The position numbers were made by a program, and so were the translations under genes. Below are positions 22,436 to 34,879 of a stretch of DNA of 64,000 bases, in pieces; within the stretch, counting starts at the first letter, position 1, and every line of letters starts with the position of its first letter. The DNA is from Cyclaneusma minus (Eukaryota > Ascomycota > Leotiomycetes > Marthamycetales > Marthamycetaceae): NCBI GenBank assembly GCA_037179335.1, contig JAKZHN010000016.1:310001-374000 (forward strand), given 5' to 3'. The notes beneath the pieces were generated by a model that was not told where the DNA came from, ran no database searches, and worked only from the letters and a program-made list of their open reading frames with translations.

Positions 22436-22523
22436 GCATTGGTGGTTTAGTGGTAAAATCCATCGTTGCCATGAGCAATCATACAACTTCGATGGGCCCC
22501 GGGTTCAATTCCCGGTCGATGCA
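22436..22523 (+). tRNA. tRNA-Gly(GCC) with a short intron
   Basis: The 7-bp acceptor stem pairs GCATTGG (22436-22442) with TCGATGC (22516-22522). The D arm reads GGTTTAGTGGTAAAATCC. The anticodon stem CATCG/CGATG holds a loop with TTGCCA (anticodon GCC), and about 18 extra bases after position 37 fit the canonical nuclear tRNA intron. The T arm is CCGGG-TTCAATT-CCCGG. A short T run follows at 22527, as expected for RNA polymerase III termination. Confidence 0.9.
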
Positions 22524-23129
22524 AAACTTTTACTTGCGGATTTTATGATGCTGAGGGATTAATTTGGGTGGTGGACTAGATGTGGAGACGGGGTTTCTGG
22601 TGAGTGGAGATGGTGGAGACGAGATGCGGTTGGTGGGATTATATTTTTCCGTTCGTGAAATTGGAACTCGCTTGGCGGGATATGTGAAGACTGAAGAACT
22701 TCAGAACCCAAGGTGCTGGAACAGCACGTAAATCAGCTTGTTTGTGCCTTGTAGACGAGACTTTTATTGAAGAGATATCATCCCGAATTGTGGTCGTCAA
22801 AGTAAACTTCAGGGTTATGAATCCGAACGACTCGTGCGACTTGAGATCTCCGAGTTTTTGGCGAGGTCGAATGGAGCCAAATTTGGCAAGTCCGAATCAC
22901 ATTACTTGCCAACTTGGAGCTGAAATAAGTAGGGTAAGGTAGGGAGGGTATGCATCTCGAGTTCAGACTTCGAGAAAGAGGAGCATGGCCAAAACATAGT
23001 ATAATCATTGGGTATCATCATCCTCTAATCTCTGCGCCATTCTACAATGCACCGATACACCTAACAGTTCTGTGCTCCTATCCCTTCCTCCTGTCTCCTT
23101 CCCCGAATCCCATAAACTCACCCTCCGCA
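22524..23129. other. Spacer downstream of tRNA-Gly
   Basis: No supported gene. The sequence near the end becomes C-rich and belongs to the 3' side of the minus-strand gene that stops at 23130. Confidence 0.35.
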
Positions 23130-24065
23130 TTACGACCGCCCGTTCGCCACCCGCATCAACCTCTCCTCCCTCACCCTCATCACCCCCCTCAACCCGCTCA
23201 TAACCATCGGCCTCTCCGCCTCCTTCTCCTCCAGCTCCCTACGCCTCTGCCTATCCGGCATAATCGCCCTCTTCGCCGCCTCACTCTCCCGCCAACTCGT
23301 GCCATCTAACACCCCCTCTCCGCGCGTCAGAATCATCATCTCAGACTCCCAATCATGCAACGCTGCCATGCCAGGATGAGCGCCGACGCGTGGAAAGAGG
23401 TCTGTGGCGATGGCGGAATCGCGCGGGGAGAGTGGTACCCAGGGGCCGTGGAGGGGGGAGGAGGTTATTATGCTGTTGTGCGGCCAGGTAGAGGGAAAGC
23501 AGGAGAGTTGGAATTCTTGGGGTGGTGGGGGTTCGTTGGAGGGAGGGGCTTGGGGCGAGGAAGAGGATGGGGACGAGGATGGATCTTGGGAGGAGGAAGG
23601 GGCGGAGGAGGAGGGCGATGGGACGATATCGAGTGGGTTTAGGGGCGAGGACCACGGCTTGTCGGCGGTTGGGGGAGGAGGGTGTGTGAACATGTAGCGA
23701 TGCGGTTCGTCTTTCAGGAGGGCAGAGGCGGAGGCAGGGTCGGCGTACATGGCGATAAAGGAGGAGTTGTGTGGGCGGATTGGCTCATGCTATACCATTG
23801 AAAGTCAGTACATCTGTATTCCGAAGATCCTGGTCTAACTCCCGTCAAGGATTGGACAAGGTATGGGGCCAATTGATCTTGGGCAATGACGTACCTTTAA
23901 GCTCTTGAATACGGTGACTTCGCCATAGCGTTGGATGACGCGGAGGACTTGTCGTCGTTCGGCGAAGGTGCGTGGGGCGGGGAAGAGCTTGAGGTAGACA
24001 GTTTGGGAGGTGTAGTCGCGGGGTGCGAAGCGGGATGCGCTGGAGAGGATGCGGGTGGCTTTCAT
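23130..24065 (-). CDS. Conserved-looking RRM-like protein, probably mitochondrial
   Basis: Two exons on the minus strand, 24065-23895 and 23789-23130, give 276 residues. The intron has a GTACGT donor and a GGTATAG acceptor in phase 0. The fused N-terminal half reads like one RRM-type beta-alpha-beta unit: TVYLKLFPAP, then a helix (FAERRQVLRVIQRYG), then EVTVFKSL, and after the intron NSSFIAMYADPASASALL. The intron therefore lies inside a compact domain, which supports the model. The first 20 residues are basic and Ser-rich (KATRILSSASRFAPR), suggesting mitochondrial import. The middle is a Pro/Ser-rich linker, and the C-terminus (about residues 225-276) is a charged helix with RRRELEEKEAER. 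I do not recognise a named orthologue; RNA binding is inferred from the pattern only. Confidence 0.62.
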
Positions 24066-25500
24066 TTCTGCTTAGTCTGCTCAATCGTAATGTCGGAATT
24101 CGCGGTGTACTTCGATGCTACCGCGACATGGAGAGAAAGCTGGAGATGCGATTGTTCATGGTGTTTTGGAGACGAGGCTGGATTATGGGGAAGATTTGGG
24201 ACAAGGCTGAGTTACGGCGAGCAGGGCGAGCCATGTGCGCAGATGTAAAAATAGGAATCCACGACGCGCCCACACACACCAGACCTTGATTTGACGACAC
24301 ATCAAGTCGATGGCTTCCTGGGAGTACGCTAAAGGCACAATCAATGCTCTCAATGCTGTCAAGTGACTCAAGTCAATCATTTCCATATCCTCTCCTTCTC
24401 GCCAAGGGCAATTTCTTCAAGTTTGGAGAACTCTGCTGCGAGGAAACCCTGCATTGTTCCAGAAAGCCAGTGGCCAGTCATCCTCTATTTGTAGACTACA
24501 ATCATCTTGATGGGCGTAGTCATGCCATAGATGAGAGGTACGACTTTCCTTGTATGCATCACATCCAAGATCAAAGATATTAAGGAGAAACAGTGTTTGT
24601 ATTGTGAAAGCAGCAGTTTGCCTAGAGTCAAACCCCAGGCCAAGTGCTGCGGTACAGTCTTGAAGACAATTATGGCGTAGTCCCTTTGTCACGCCAAAAA
24701 TCCTCCTATGTCCAAGTGAGAATGAACATTCTGTATCCCGAGCGATATCAGTCGATTTCAGAGCCCAGAGAAGCTTGAGGAATGCAGCAGTTGACAGGAT
24801 TCTGGGACTTGGAGATGAGGACATGAAGCTGATGACAGATCGTGTCGGGCGGCGTGGTGTTCTTCGCAGTGCTAGTCGACTTCGGCAGGACTGGGATCAC
24901 CATCTTCACGACAGGTTCCCCCTATCTTGGCCGGACTGGCTGGAACAAGTGTCCTGGGTATGTCGCTCAGGATGCTTGTAGTCGATCCGTAGAATGAGCG
25001 CCAGTGTTCAGCTCCTCGGGCGTCGATAGTCTAGCGACCTCCTCTCCATCCCACAAGCTTCACACCCTGCAGCAACTCTCAAAAGTCCCCACCACCACCA
25101 AGCAGCCTGTCCAAACTTCTGACGACCATTCTCCTTTTTTCTCATTCTTCAACGCAGCTTTGAGCACGACTCTGAGCCTCAATTCCGCTTTGACGACAAA
25201 ATTCACGAGAGAAAGAAGAATTGGCCATTAGATCAGATTCCGAAACCGACGACGGCGACATGAACGAGATTGCAATCGACGATGACAATCATTATTCGGA
25301 CTAAGAGGGCTCTGTCAAAGAGAGAGGAAATTCAAGTATTGATGGGAAGACATCGTCCCAACGAAGTATTCGGCTTGAGGGGGCGGATATGCGCTTCTTC
25401 AATCGTTCGAAGTTCAGATTGTGGTGGGGAAGCTTTATCGTGTTTCGGCTCGATTCATAAGGAGGCCTGCGGGGCAGGGTGGGGCGGTTCGGTGGTGGAT
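24066..25500. other. Intergenic region without a supported gene
   Basis: Several frames of 75-135 codons exist on both strands, but none shows splice support, a domain or a relative in the window. It probably contains the promoter of the minus-strand gene ending at 23130. Confidence 0.35.
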
Positions 25501-26214
25501 TCAAATGGTTGAAAGATCCGAGTACAGTTCACGAGTGTTGTCAATGATCGAGACGTCCGAGTCCGAATCTTCGTCTTCGTCATCTTTGTCGTCGTCTTTG
25601 AAGACGATCTGGAATTCCGGCTCTGTTTCCTCGTCACTGTCGTCTTCATCGCTATCCTCATCTTCGCTGTCATCCTCCTCGCTGTCGTCTTCCTCGTCCT
25701 CAGTGGTCACCCAGTCCTCATCCTCTTCTTCCATAGCATAAGCGATCCTCCGTCTTCCCTTGCCCTCTCTCATGGCCTGCATTGCCAGGCAGCTCAGCTC
25801 CCAGCGAAGTTCAGCTTTGGTATATTCCCTAGCGATCTTGTCTGATGCGTGGACGGCGTGGCGGATGACATCGCCACGTTTCTCGAGATAGGAGCAGGCA
25901 CGGAGAGTCTCGATCAGAACGCAGAGGGATGGGTCGTGGGGACAGGCGTTGCGGAGGGCGCTGAACGTGATGGTGTCCCTGCGAAGCTTGGAAGAGTCGG
26001 CCTTCTTTCTGAAGCGGAATCTCGTGGGCTCGAATTGCTCGTCTTCGGGGTCGTCGGCGGGGTCCAAGAACAGGGAATTGAAAAGGCTGGTCTGACGAGT
26101 CGGGGCAGCTGATGGGGAGGGCGTGGCGCGGAGAGGGTTCAGTGGTGACGGTGTCTTGATGGACCAGGATGATGCGGATGGCAAGATGCCCCTTGGATCC
26201 AAACGAGCAGACAT
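25501..26214 (-). CDS. Hypothetical acidic-tailed protein
   Basis: Single exon of 237 residues from ATG 26214 (context GACCATGTCT); the frame is open upstream only to a TTG. The N-terminus is Ser/Pro-rich. The middle (about residues 70-150) contains basic and helical segments (RFRFRKKADSSKLRR, then YTKAELRWELSCLAMQAM). The last 85 residues are dominated by Asp, Glu and Ser encoded by GAC/GAA/TCC-type trinucleotides. Acidic tails of this kind are common in chromatin and nucleolar proteins, but nothing here identifies the function. Confidence 0.6.
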   Translation of the reverse strand: MSARLDPRGILPSASSWSIKTPSPLNPLRATPSPSAAPTRQTSLFNSLFLDPADDPEDEQFEPTRFRFRKKADSSKLRRDTITFSALRNACPHDPSLCVLIETLRACSYLEKRGDVIRHAVHASDKIAREYTKAELRWELSCLAMQAMREGKGRRRIAYAMEEEDEDWVTTEDEEDDSEEDDSEDEDSDEDDSDEETEPEFQIVFKDDDKDDEDEDSDSDVSIIDNTRELYSDLSTI

Positions 26215-26520
26215 GGTCGATGATGCTTGAATGCTGTGGGTCAAATGTGGTGGGATGTGGTGGAAGGTGTGGTGGAGGTGTTTTGTGTGTCAGCGCGGAC
26301 GAGTATTCGGGAAAGTTTGAAAAATGAAGATCGCAGGAGGGTGTCACGTCGGCTGGAGTGTGGTTTTATGCAGGGCGCCCCGGGACCGGTACCTGAAGTT
26401 GAGACGGGTGGAACTTCACAAACACCCTTAGCGGAGCGAGGCAGTTCTGAAAAACGGTCGCGCACCGCTCGCGCGACGGTTCTATGGTCGCGCGACCAGG
26501 GTGCGGTCGCTGTTTGATTT

Positions 26521-26640
26521 TGGTTCCATGGTTCTATGGTTCTGAGGTCGCCAATTGGCGAATAGCACTATGGTTCCATGGTTCCATGATTCCATGGTTC
26601 CGTGATTCCATGTTTCCAAGGTTCTATAATTCTATGGTCG
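26521..26640. repeat. Decamer minisatellite
   Basis: Degenerate tandem copies of about 10 bp (GGTTCCATGA-like: TTCCATGGTT, TTCCATGATT, TTCCGTGATT, TTCTATGGTC). It is preceded at 26455-26510 by a GC-rich palindromic stretch with repeated GGTCGCGCGACC-type words. Confidence 0.75.
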
Positions 26641-26861
26641 CAAATTGTAAATTTCAAGCTATTTACAGCTGTCTGCTTGCTTGCGCTATTGGCTGCTGAC
26701 TTGAGTTCCAGTTTTCAATTCTCTAGGTTTACATTACACCGATAGTACCAATGGTTTTTCAAGGTACCAGCATACCTGCCACCTGGCAAGCCAGGTCTTG
26801 GGCAGCTAAATAAAGCTGGGTTATTTTCCTAGCTTATAGGTTTGGAGTGTTGAGGAATAGG
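26641..26861. other. Flank of the second LTR block
   Basis: Unique, moderately AT-rich sequence between the decamer minisatellite and the left LTR. No gene seen. Confidence 0.35.
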
Positions 26862-27051
26862 TGTAATGGCTACCGTAGAGATGGTCACGTGGCACTCCGC
26901 TTAGCTAGAACGGGGTTAGCGTCTCCCACAAACTGACTACAGTCTGGAAACGCCCTCAATTTAAAATCTTAAGCAATTAATACAATATTCTATTCACCCC
27001 CATAACCGGCGTTCTATATTAGATTATACCAAACTAAATGCTCTTTTTTTA
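26862..27051 (+). repeat. Left LTR (190 bp)
   Basis: Starts TGTAATGGCTACC and ends TTTTTA. It contains CACTCCGCTTAGCTAGAACG and CACCCCCATAACC, shared with the right copy. Confidence 0.8.
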
Positions 27052-27671
27052 ATAAATTATAAGCCCGGATTAGCGCAAGCGTCTAAATAAATAGCTATTT
27101 ATTATCACAATTAATTTAAATACGAAAATACAGAGTTTTTATTTTAAAAAACCCTACCACTATTATATTTATACCAATTGTTTGCAAAATCAATTAAAAT
27201 TTCTAAAAACTTTTTTAAAACCGCTTTGCCTTGCCAATAAAATTATAGTATTTTACCAATTAATTAAAACCGCTAAAAATCCCTTTATAATTATCAAAAC
27301 TATTAAAAATCACCAATTCGCCTATTGGCTTTAATAGCTTCCGTAAAAAAAACTGCTATACTAATATACCCCCTATTTTTTTTATTTTTTTTTAAAAATC
27401 TTTTCTTTTCCTTTTTTTTCTTTTATTATATTAAATAGTAAAAAACCCAATAAAGCATTGCCAATGCTTTTAAAAGCCAATTATAAAATATAATTCCACA
27501 ATATAAAAATCCGCTTAAATAGCAAAAACGCCTGGTTTATTTATATTACCATATTTTTTATTAAATACTCCGGCATTAAAATTTTCCTTTCTGCCAATAG
27601 CGCATTTTTCTCGTCCTTCTTTTATCAAAATCCAGTGCTTTGCAATAAAATTGACTGGAAAATTTAGGATT

Positions 27672-27990
27672 TAATTTTAAATTAAAGAGTTCATTTTTAT
27701 AAAATAAAAACTGGCTATTTATATCTATATTTTCCTTAATATTTTATACGTATTTGGTAAATTATTAATACGCATTATTGTATTAATTTAATTATTAAAA
27801 TATTATGCTAATTTGAAAATTTAATTAATTATAATAATATTATTTATTACCCTAGCAATATCGCTATTAATTATTAATGCATATAAGCAATTATAATACC
27901 TTTGCATATAATTTGCATATAAATATATATAATAATTTGCTAATTAAATTTTAGCTTATTAATGCAAATAAAATTTTAAATTATTATATT
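27672..27990 (-). repeat. Gypsy LTR, 3' copy
   Basis: Heavily RIP-converted copy of 34556-34879. Shared anchors include ATAAAATAAAAACTGGCTAT and CAATATCGCTATTAATTATT. Confidence 0.65.
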
Positions 27991-29326
27991 ATTTCCCCCT
28001 TTTATATAATAGATTTTTTTTTCATTAATTGAATTTTGGTCGATTTCTTCGGCTTCTCCGAATTTTTTATATCCGGATATTTTCGCAATTTCCGGGCCTT
28101 TTAGCTTTTAGCAATTGTGGTTTTTTTTAATTAAATTTTCCAATGCATAGAATATATTAAATTTAAATTTAAATTTCCTTATTTAAAATTTTAGTATATA
28201 TTATTTTCAATTCTATTTTGAAATATATTTTATAATGCTAAATTTAAAGCAATTATTTAAAAATCCATTTCCCCCTATTTTTAAATTGCTAGCTTTATTT
28301 ATTTCTATTATACGCGCTGCTAGCTATATTGCATAGCCCTATAGCTATATATTCTAGCTATATTATAGCTATATTAATATTATAGCAATTTAATTTTTAT
28401 TTTTATTAGCCAATTTATTATTTCTATTGGCTAATATTAAATACAATATTATTTAAATATTATATAATGCCTTTTTTTATTTTAATAGCCTTTTAGTTAT
28501 TATTAAATACAATTAAAAACCCAATAATACTATTTTTAATATTTATAATAAAAGATTTGGGTTTTTTATTTAAATTAATAAATAGCGCCAAATATTCAAG
28601 TTCTAATTTAATTATATAATTGAAATTTGCACGTATAATTTATAAAGCCATTAAAATTTAAATAGCATATTATTTTGCTATTATAATTATATAAATAAGT
28701 TTTTCTTTTTTTTATTTTAATTTAAATATTTTAAATTATTGATTTTTTTATTATTTCCTATAATTTTTAATTTATTTAAAATTGCAATAATTATAATTGC
28801 ATTTATTATAGTATAGGCCTTTATTTTGATTATTAAATAATTATAAATTACTAAAATAGCAATTATAAATTTTTAATTCCCGATTTATCCCGCTAATTTA
28901 TATTAATTCCGGCTAAAATGCTAATTGTTTTTCTTAATTTTATAAATATATTTGCTAATTTTTTTCTTTATTTAAAAAACTCCGGCCTTTGCCTTCTCCG
29001 CTTTTTAATAATAGCAATAATGCTTTTTAAAAAAAAAGCTTTTCGCCGCTAAAAAGCCCAAGTTTTTAAAAAGCCTTTTTTTTTAAATAATTGGAAATGC
29101 CTTTTATATTTCAACTGTTTATAATAATTAAATAATAGGAGAGACTTTATTGACAAAATATAATAAAATTTTAATTTTGTCAAATTTAATAAATTTATTG
29201 GATTTAATAAATTTTGGCACTTTTAATATTGGGAAAGTTTTGGCTTAGTTAATTTAGTTTTTATATAATTTTTTCTATTTATAATATATAATTAAATAGG
29301 CCTAAATATTTGCTATATAATATTTG

Positions 29327-29361
<35 letters not shown>

Positions 29362-32300
29362 TAAATTATATATTACTTTAAATAATTATAAAATTTATAT
29401 AAGCGCTTTAGCGTAATAATTAGCCCAAATACTATTAAGCAAAATTCAATACAATTAAATTTTATTTTTTAAATTATAAATTTAATTTTGGCTATAAATT
29501 AAAATTGGATTTTTTAAAAATTGCTCAGGCCTATTTAAATTGGACAAAATAGCAAATAATATATAATGCTTTAATAGTAAATATTGGTTTTTAAATTAAA
29601 TTACAATATTATTTATAAATTATTATATATTTAATTATTGAATTTATAATAATATAAAACTATATAAATATATTATTTAAAAATTGCTATATTTTATAAT
29701 AAATATTGGAAAAAAATAAATTAAAAATTATAATGCTTTTTCTGTTTTTTTAATATCAATAATTGTGTATATATTTTAATTTCCAAAAATCTAAAGCTAT
29801 AATATTTTCCAAAGCCCAATTTAATTTTTAAAGAATTTTAAAGAATTTTATCTATTTTATCTAATATTTTATTTTAAATTTTTATTTACTTGTTTATAAT
29901 ACAATTTATATTTTAATATTTTTTATTTTTTACTATTGCTAGTAATTGCCAATTTATAATCTTTTATAATAATAGGGAATTAATTAAAGCCCGTTTTAAT
30001 AAATTAATATAAAACATATTATATATTTTATTAAGTAAATTTAATTTATAATTATAAATGCCTTTTATTTTAATTATTTTATATTTAGCGTATTTTTAAT
30101 TTAGGGCTTTGCTAAAATAGTTTATATAAAGAGGTTTTAAATTTAATTATATTTTATTATTAAATTTAAATTTATCGGCTTGCTTTTAATCTTTTTTTTA
30201 AAACAAATATTGATTATAGTATATTGCCTTTACTTTTTTTAGCTTTTTCAATTTTGCAATTAAAGCAATTATTTGGTCGATAGCGGATTTAAAGCTAATA
30301 GAAATAAATAAAGTATTAAAATTAAACGGTTTTATATTATATTTATATATTATAAAAAAATTGTTTTAATTATATAAGTATTAATTAATAGTTGGGCGTA
30401 TAATAATAATTTAGCCTATTTTTTTTAATTATAATCTATGATTTCTTTTAATAATTGCATTTATTTATTTAATAGCTTTATTTATTTTTAAATAGAAAAT
30501 TGTAAATAAAAAGAAAATATTTTTAGCAATTTATAAAATATTTTTTAAAATAAATTAATAAATTGCGGTTTTTAATTAAAAACAATATATAAAAATAGGC
30601 TATAATATAAATAATAGAATTCAATAAAACAAATTGCTTTTAAATTTGCTATAATCTTTTTTAAAAATTAAATAATTATTTTTTTGCTTAAATAATTAAT
30701 TATCATAATAATATTTATATAATTATTGCTTTTTAATATATTTACTATAAAATTCATTAAAATTTGCAATTAAATTTAATCCAGGATTGGTAAAGGCTTT
30801 AAAAATCTATGCTTTTTATTTCTTTTAACTTTTATGTATTAATATAAATTGCAATTTGCAATTTATTTTTCCATATTTTGCTTTATTAAAAATTAAAAAA
30901 ACCGCTTAAATAATATTTTATATATATATATATATTATATTAGGGTAATTTTCAATAATAATATTATATAATTTCTAGATAAAAGCTATTTTTAGAAATT
31001 TGTATTTTAGCATTTATAGCTTTTGCGAATTTTTAGATATTATTCGGTTTTTTTTTATTTAATTCGAAATTTGTAATTAATATAATTAATTTTTACTCTA
31101 ATAATAGCCATTTTATGTTTTAAAAAAGCTTTTTAATTTGTATATATAATTTTTGTTCATTAATTTAAAAGCGTTTTTTTATATTTTAATTATATTAATT
31201 AATTTTAATAATTTGTTTATTATTAATATTGAAATAGCTATTCTATTTGTAATTTTTAATTTCTTTTTCTAATAAAATAGCTATTTTATAAATGAACTTT
31301 TTATTTAAATAAATCTGCAAATATATTCTGATTTCATTTGGACAAAGCATTGGCTATAGCGTTTTATTTTTCTAATATATATGCAACTATAAAATTGTAA
31401 TTTATTAGTAAAAAAGCCTATTTTATTTGGCATTTGAATAGTATATAAGCAATTATAAAAGTTTAAAATTTTTTAAAATTTATATATATTTAAAAAAGTC
31501 TTTATATTATTTTTAAGTTAATTGCTGATAAGTTTTTATTATAAATTAAATAATTACATTTTGCAATCTTTTTTTAAAAAAAACAATAGCTTATACTATT
31601 TTATTATTTTCTATTTCAAATAGCGCCTTGCTAATATTATAGTTTAAAGCATTGATTTTTATATATATATATATATATATTAAAATTAAATGCTATTAGA
31701 ATTTTTTTTTTTTTAAATTGTATAAATGCTTTTTTGGCTTTTGCAATTTATTTGAATAACTGGTTCTTCTTAATTAAAGCTATAATAAATCAATAAAATT
31801 TAAAGAAATTCCATATAAATTTTCTATGAAAATTGGCAAATTTCTAAAATTTCTAAATTTTTTTTAAATTAATAAAAAATAGCTATTCAATAATAACTTT
31901 GATTCTTTTGGAATTTATAATTATTCATTTTAAAATTTCGTTTTTATAATTGGCTTTAATAATAAAATGTAAATATTTAATAAATTTAATTTTAAATTTG
32001 TATTTATTAATATTTAATTATAATCCGGTCTTTTTTAATTAATTTAAAAAAATTATATATATTTTTAATATAGTTTTAAAAAGCCGTTTATATAATTTAG
32101 TATATTATTTATATAGGCTAAATAAAAATCGTTTAAATATTCGGCCAAATAATAATTAATATATTGCTAAAAAATACTCGAAATATTAGCTAGTTTAAAA
32201 AAAAGTATTATTTATTTATATAGTTTATATTAAATGCAAAAAGCTATAAATTATTTATTATTTTTGGCAATTTTAATTTTATAAAACGCAGCAATTATAT

Positions 32301-34555
32301 CCAATTTAATAAATTATTTAATTTGGCTAATTGCTTATAAAATTTTATAAATTATAACAAAATACCAGTTTTTTGTAATATTTTATTTAAAACCCTATAA
32401 TTTATATAAAAGCATAGGCCTTTTTTTAATTTTTTAATAAATAGCATTAGGGCTGCTGCCGGCGCATTATTCATTTATATAAATCCCTTTTCTAAATATT
32501 TTATAAAGGCTTTTTTTAATATTGAATTTTTTTTTAGCTCATTTTATATATAGGTTTTTAAAATATAATAGGATTTTTACTATTCTTTTTTTTAATTTAA
32601 TATAATAATTAATTTTGAAATTTTGAAAGAAAGGCAATTTATTTGCTTTTTTCCAATTAAATTTATCTAGTATATTCTATTAATATTTTGGTAAAATCTT
32701 TTTTAAATTTAGAAGTATTCTAATTTTTAAAGCCCTTTTTATATTAATTAAAAAATAGACAAAATCTCTATATATATATATATATATATATATTTAGCAA
32801 GCCTAATAAATCCTATTATATTAAGTTTTGCAATATCTATTTTTTTAATATAATTATTTGCATTAATTGCTAATTTTCTAATTATTTTATATAAAATGTA
32901 ACTTTTTTTATAAATATTAATTATTGTTTCTTTATATTTTAATTAATTTGTTTTATAATATAGTTTTTAATATTTAATTAAAGCTATATTATATAAATAA
33001 TAATTCTATAATTTAAATTATTACCTATATATAAATCGATAAATTTTGAATTATTAAAAAAAATATACTGAATTTCTTTTTTATATAAAAGCAAAATCAA
33101 TTATTTTAAAAAGCAATTATTCATTATTAATTAAAATAATAGCATAATTTATTTAATTAAAAAAAATAGAAATAATAGAATAATTTACTATTAATATGTT
33201 TTCTTTTCGCTAAAAATCTAGTTTTAAAATGCATTTTAACTTGCATTTGGAAATTAAAGCAATTAGTTTTCCAAATTGTCTTTATTTAAATTAATTTCAA
33301 ACATTATATTTTGAATTTCGAATTTCCTTTTTAATAATAAAATAGAAAGCAATTTGCATTTTCAAATAATGTATTTTTTATTTTTATATTAAAAGCATTA
33401 ATTTGCGATTTTGCACGTATTTAAAATAGCTTTAATTATTTATATTACTTATATATTTAAAATTGCATTAATATTAATATTCATAATATTTGGATTCTTT
33501 TAATTTGGAAAAACCAATATCATTTTTAAGCCTTTAATTAAAGCCCCGAAATAATTATATTTAACTGTTTTAATTGAGTTTTTTAAATTTATAGCAGTAA
33601 ATTGCAATTTATTAATATATAAAATATATATAAAATAATTTAATATTTTTAAAATAGCAATAGCGGCAATAAGGCTAAAAAATAGTTTTTAGCAAAAATC
33701 TTGGATTTTAAGCTTTTCCGGCCAAATTAAATTCTTGGCTTATATTAGAAAATTATTATATTTAATAATAAAAATATTAAATGGTTTTTGTTTCTTGGTT
33801 TATCCTGGCCAATTTATTTTAGCTTTTATTTAAAATTTAAAATTTATATATATTAAATTTAATTGCTTTTATAGTGCGATTAAAAAAGCATTAATAAAAA
33901 TAGAATAATTTTTAACATAAATTTTAATTCAAAGCTGGATTTATTCAAAGGCCATTTTTAATATTTAATTATAAATATACCAAAATTTCCTATTAGCCGT
34001 TTTATTTGCTATATTTATTTGAATTTTAGACTTTATTTGATTCTTTTAAATTAAATATTTTCTTTTATTTAATTCGTTAAAACTTTTATTTTTACCAAAA
34101 TATTATAATAAGCTATTGAAATATTTGCTTTAAAAAAGTTAATTATAAAACTCAATATATTATTAAATTTTATTAATTTAATTGCTTGGGCGCATTTTTT
34201 AAAAAAATTGTAATTTGGGCTAAAATTGCTTAAATTTGCTTATAAATATATATGGCAATTTTTTAATTTTATTTACAAATTGTTTATTAAATTCTGCCAA
34301 AAAAGCGGAAAAAATAGGAGTTTTATTTAAAAATCCTTTTTATTAATATTAAATGCTTTAAGCCTTGGCTTAATATTGCTAAATAGCTATATACGCAGCG
34401 GCTTATTGCTAAAAAATAAAATTCTGTATTTTTTAAGCGAAAAAATAATTCTCGTTTTTATTTATTTTTGGCTTTTTTTTTACTGGATTTAAAAAAGCTT
34501 AAAATTATATTATAATCCAATATTTTGCAATAACATTAATTAAAACTTTTAATTT

Positions 34556-34879
34556 TAATTTTAAATTAAAAAGTCTTTTTTTATAAAATAAAAACTGGCT
34601 ATTTATATTTAGTTTTTCCTTAATATTTTATATATATTCAATAAATTATTTATACGCATTATTGCATTAATTTAATTTAATTATTAAAATATCAAATTAA
34701 TCTGGAAATTTAATTAACTATAATAATATTATTTATTACCTAAGCAATATCGCTATTAATTATTAATATATATAAGCGATTATAACACCTTTGTATATAA
34801 CTTGCATATAAATGCATATAATAACCTGCTGACTAAGCTTCAGCTTATCAAAGCGAACGAGGCTTCAAATCGTTATACT
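34556..34879 (-). repeat. Gypsy LTR, 5' copy
   Basis: Less converted copy; its right end retains C and G (CTGCTGACTAAGCTTCAGC) where the partner has T and A. The short open frame at 34802-35041 starts inside this repeat and is not a gene. Confidence 0.65.

Larger units (their letters stand above)
27672..34879 (-). mobile_element. Nested RIP-degenerated Ty3/Gypsy LTR retrotransposon
   Basis: Two direct repeats of about 320 bp (27672-27990 and 34556-34879), offset by about 6.885 kb, are related by RIP-type transitions. On the minus strand from about 32480 to 31920 the Gypsy reverse transcriptase can be followed despite stops: a GFK-like decayed fingers region, F-[I]-K-L-D-I-I-A-A-F near 32300, Y-K-L-Y near 32230, A-E-Y-L-N-D-F, and the catalytic Y-x-D-D as Y-I-N-N near 32115 (both Asp converted to Asn). 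L-N-I-N-K-Y-K-F-K and F-I-I-K-A follow. Total length (7.2 kb) and the distance from the 5' LTR suit a Gypsy element. Confidence 0.72.

Noticed and set aside
23355..23697. Gly/Trp-rich plus-strand frames
   Set aside because: Antisense of the Pro/Ser-rich linker in the two-exon minus-strand gene.
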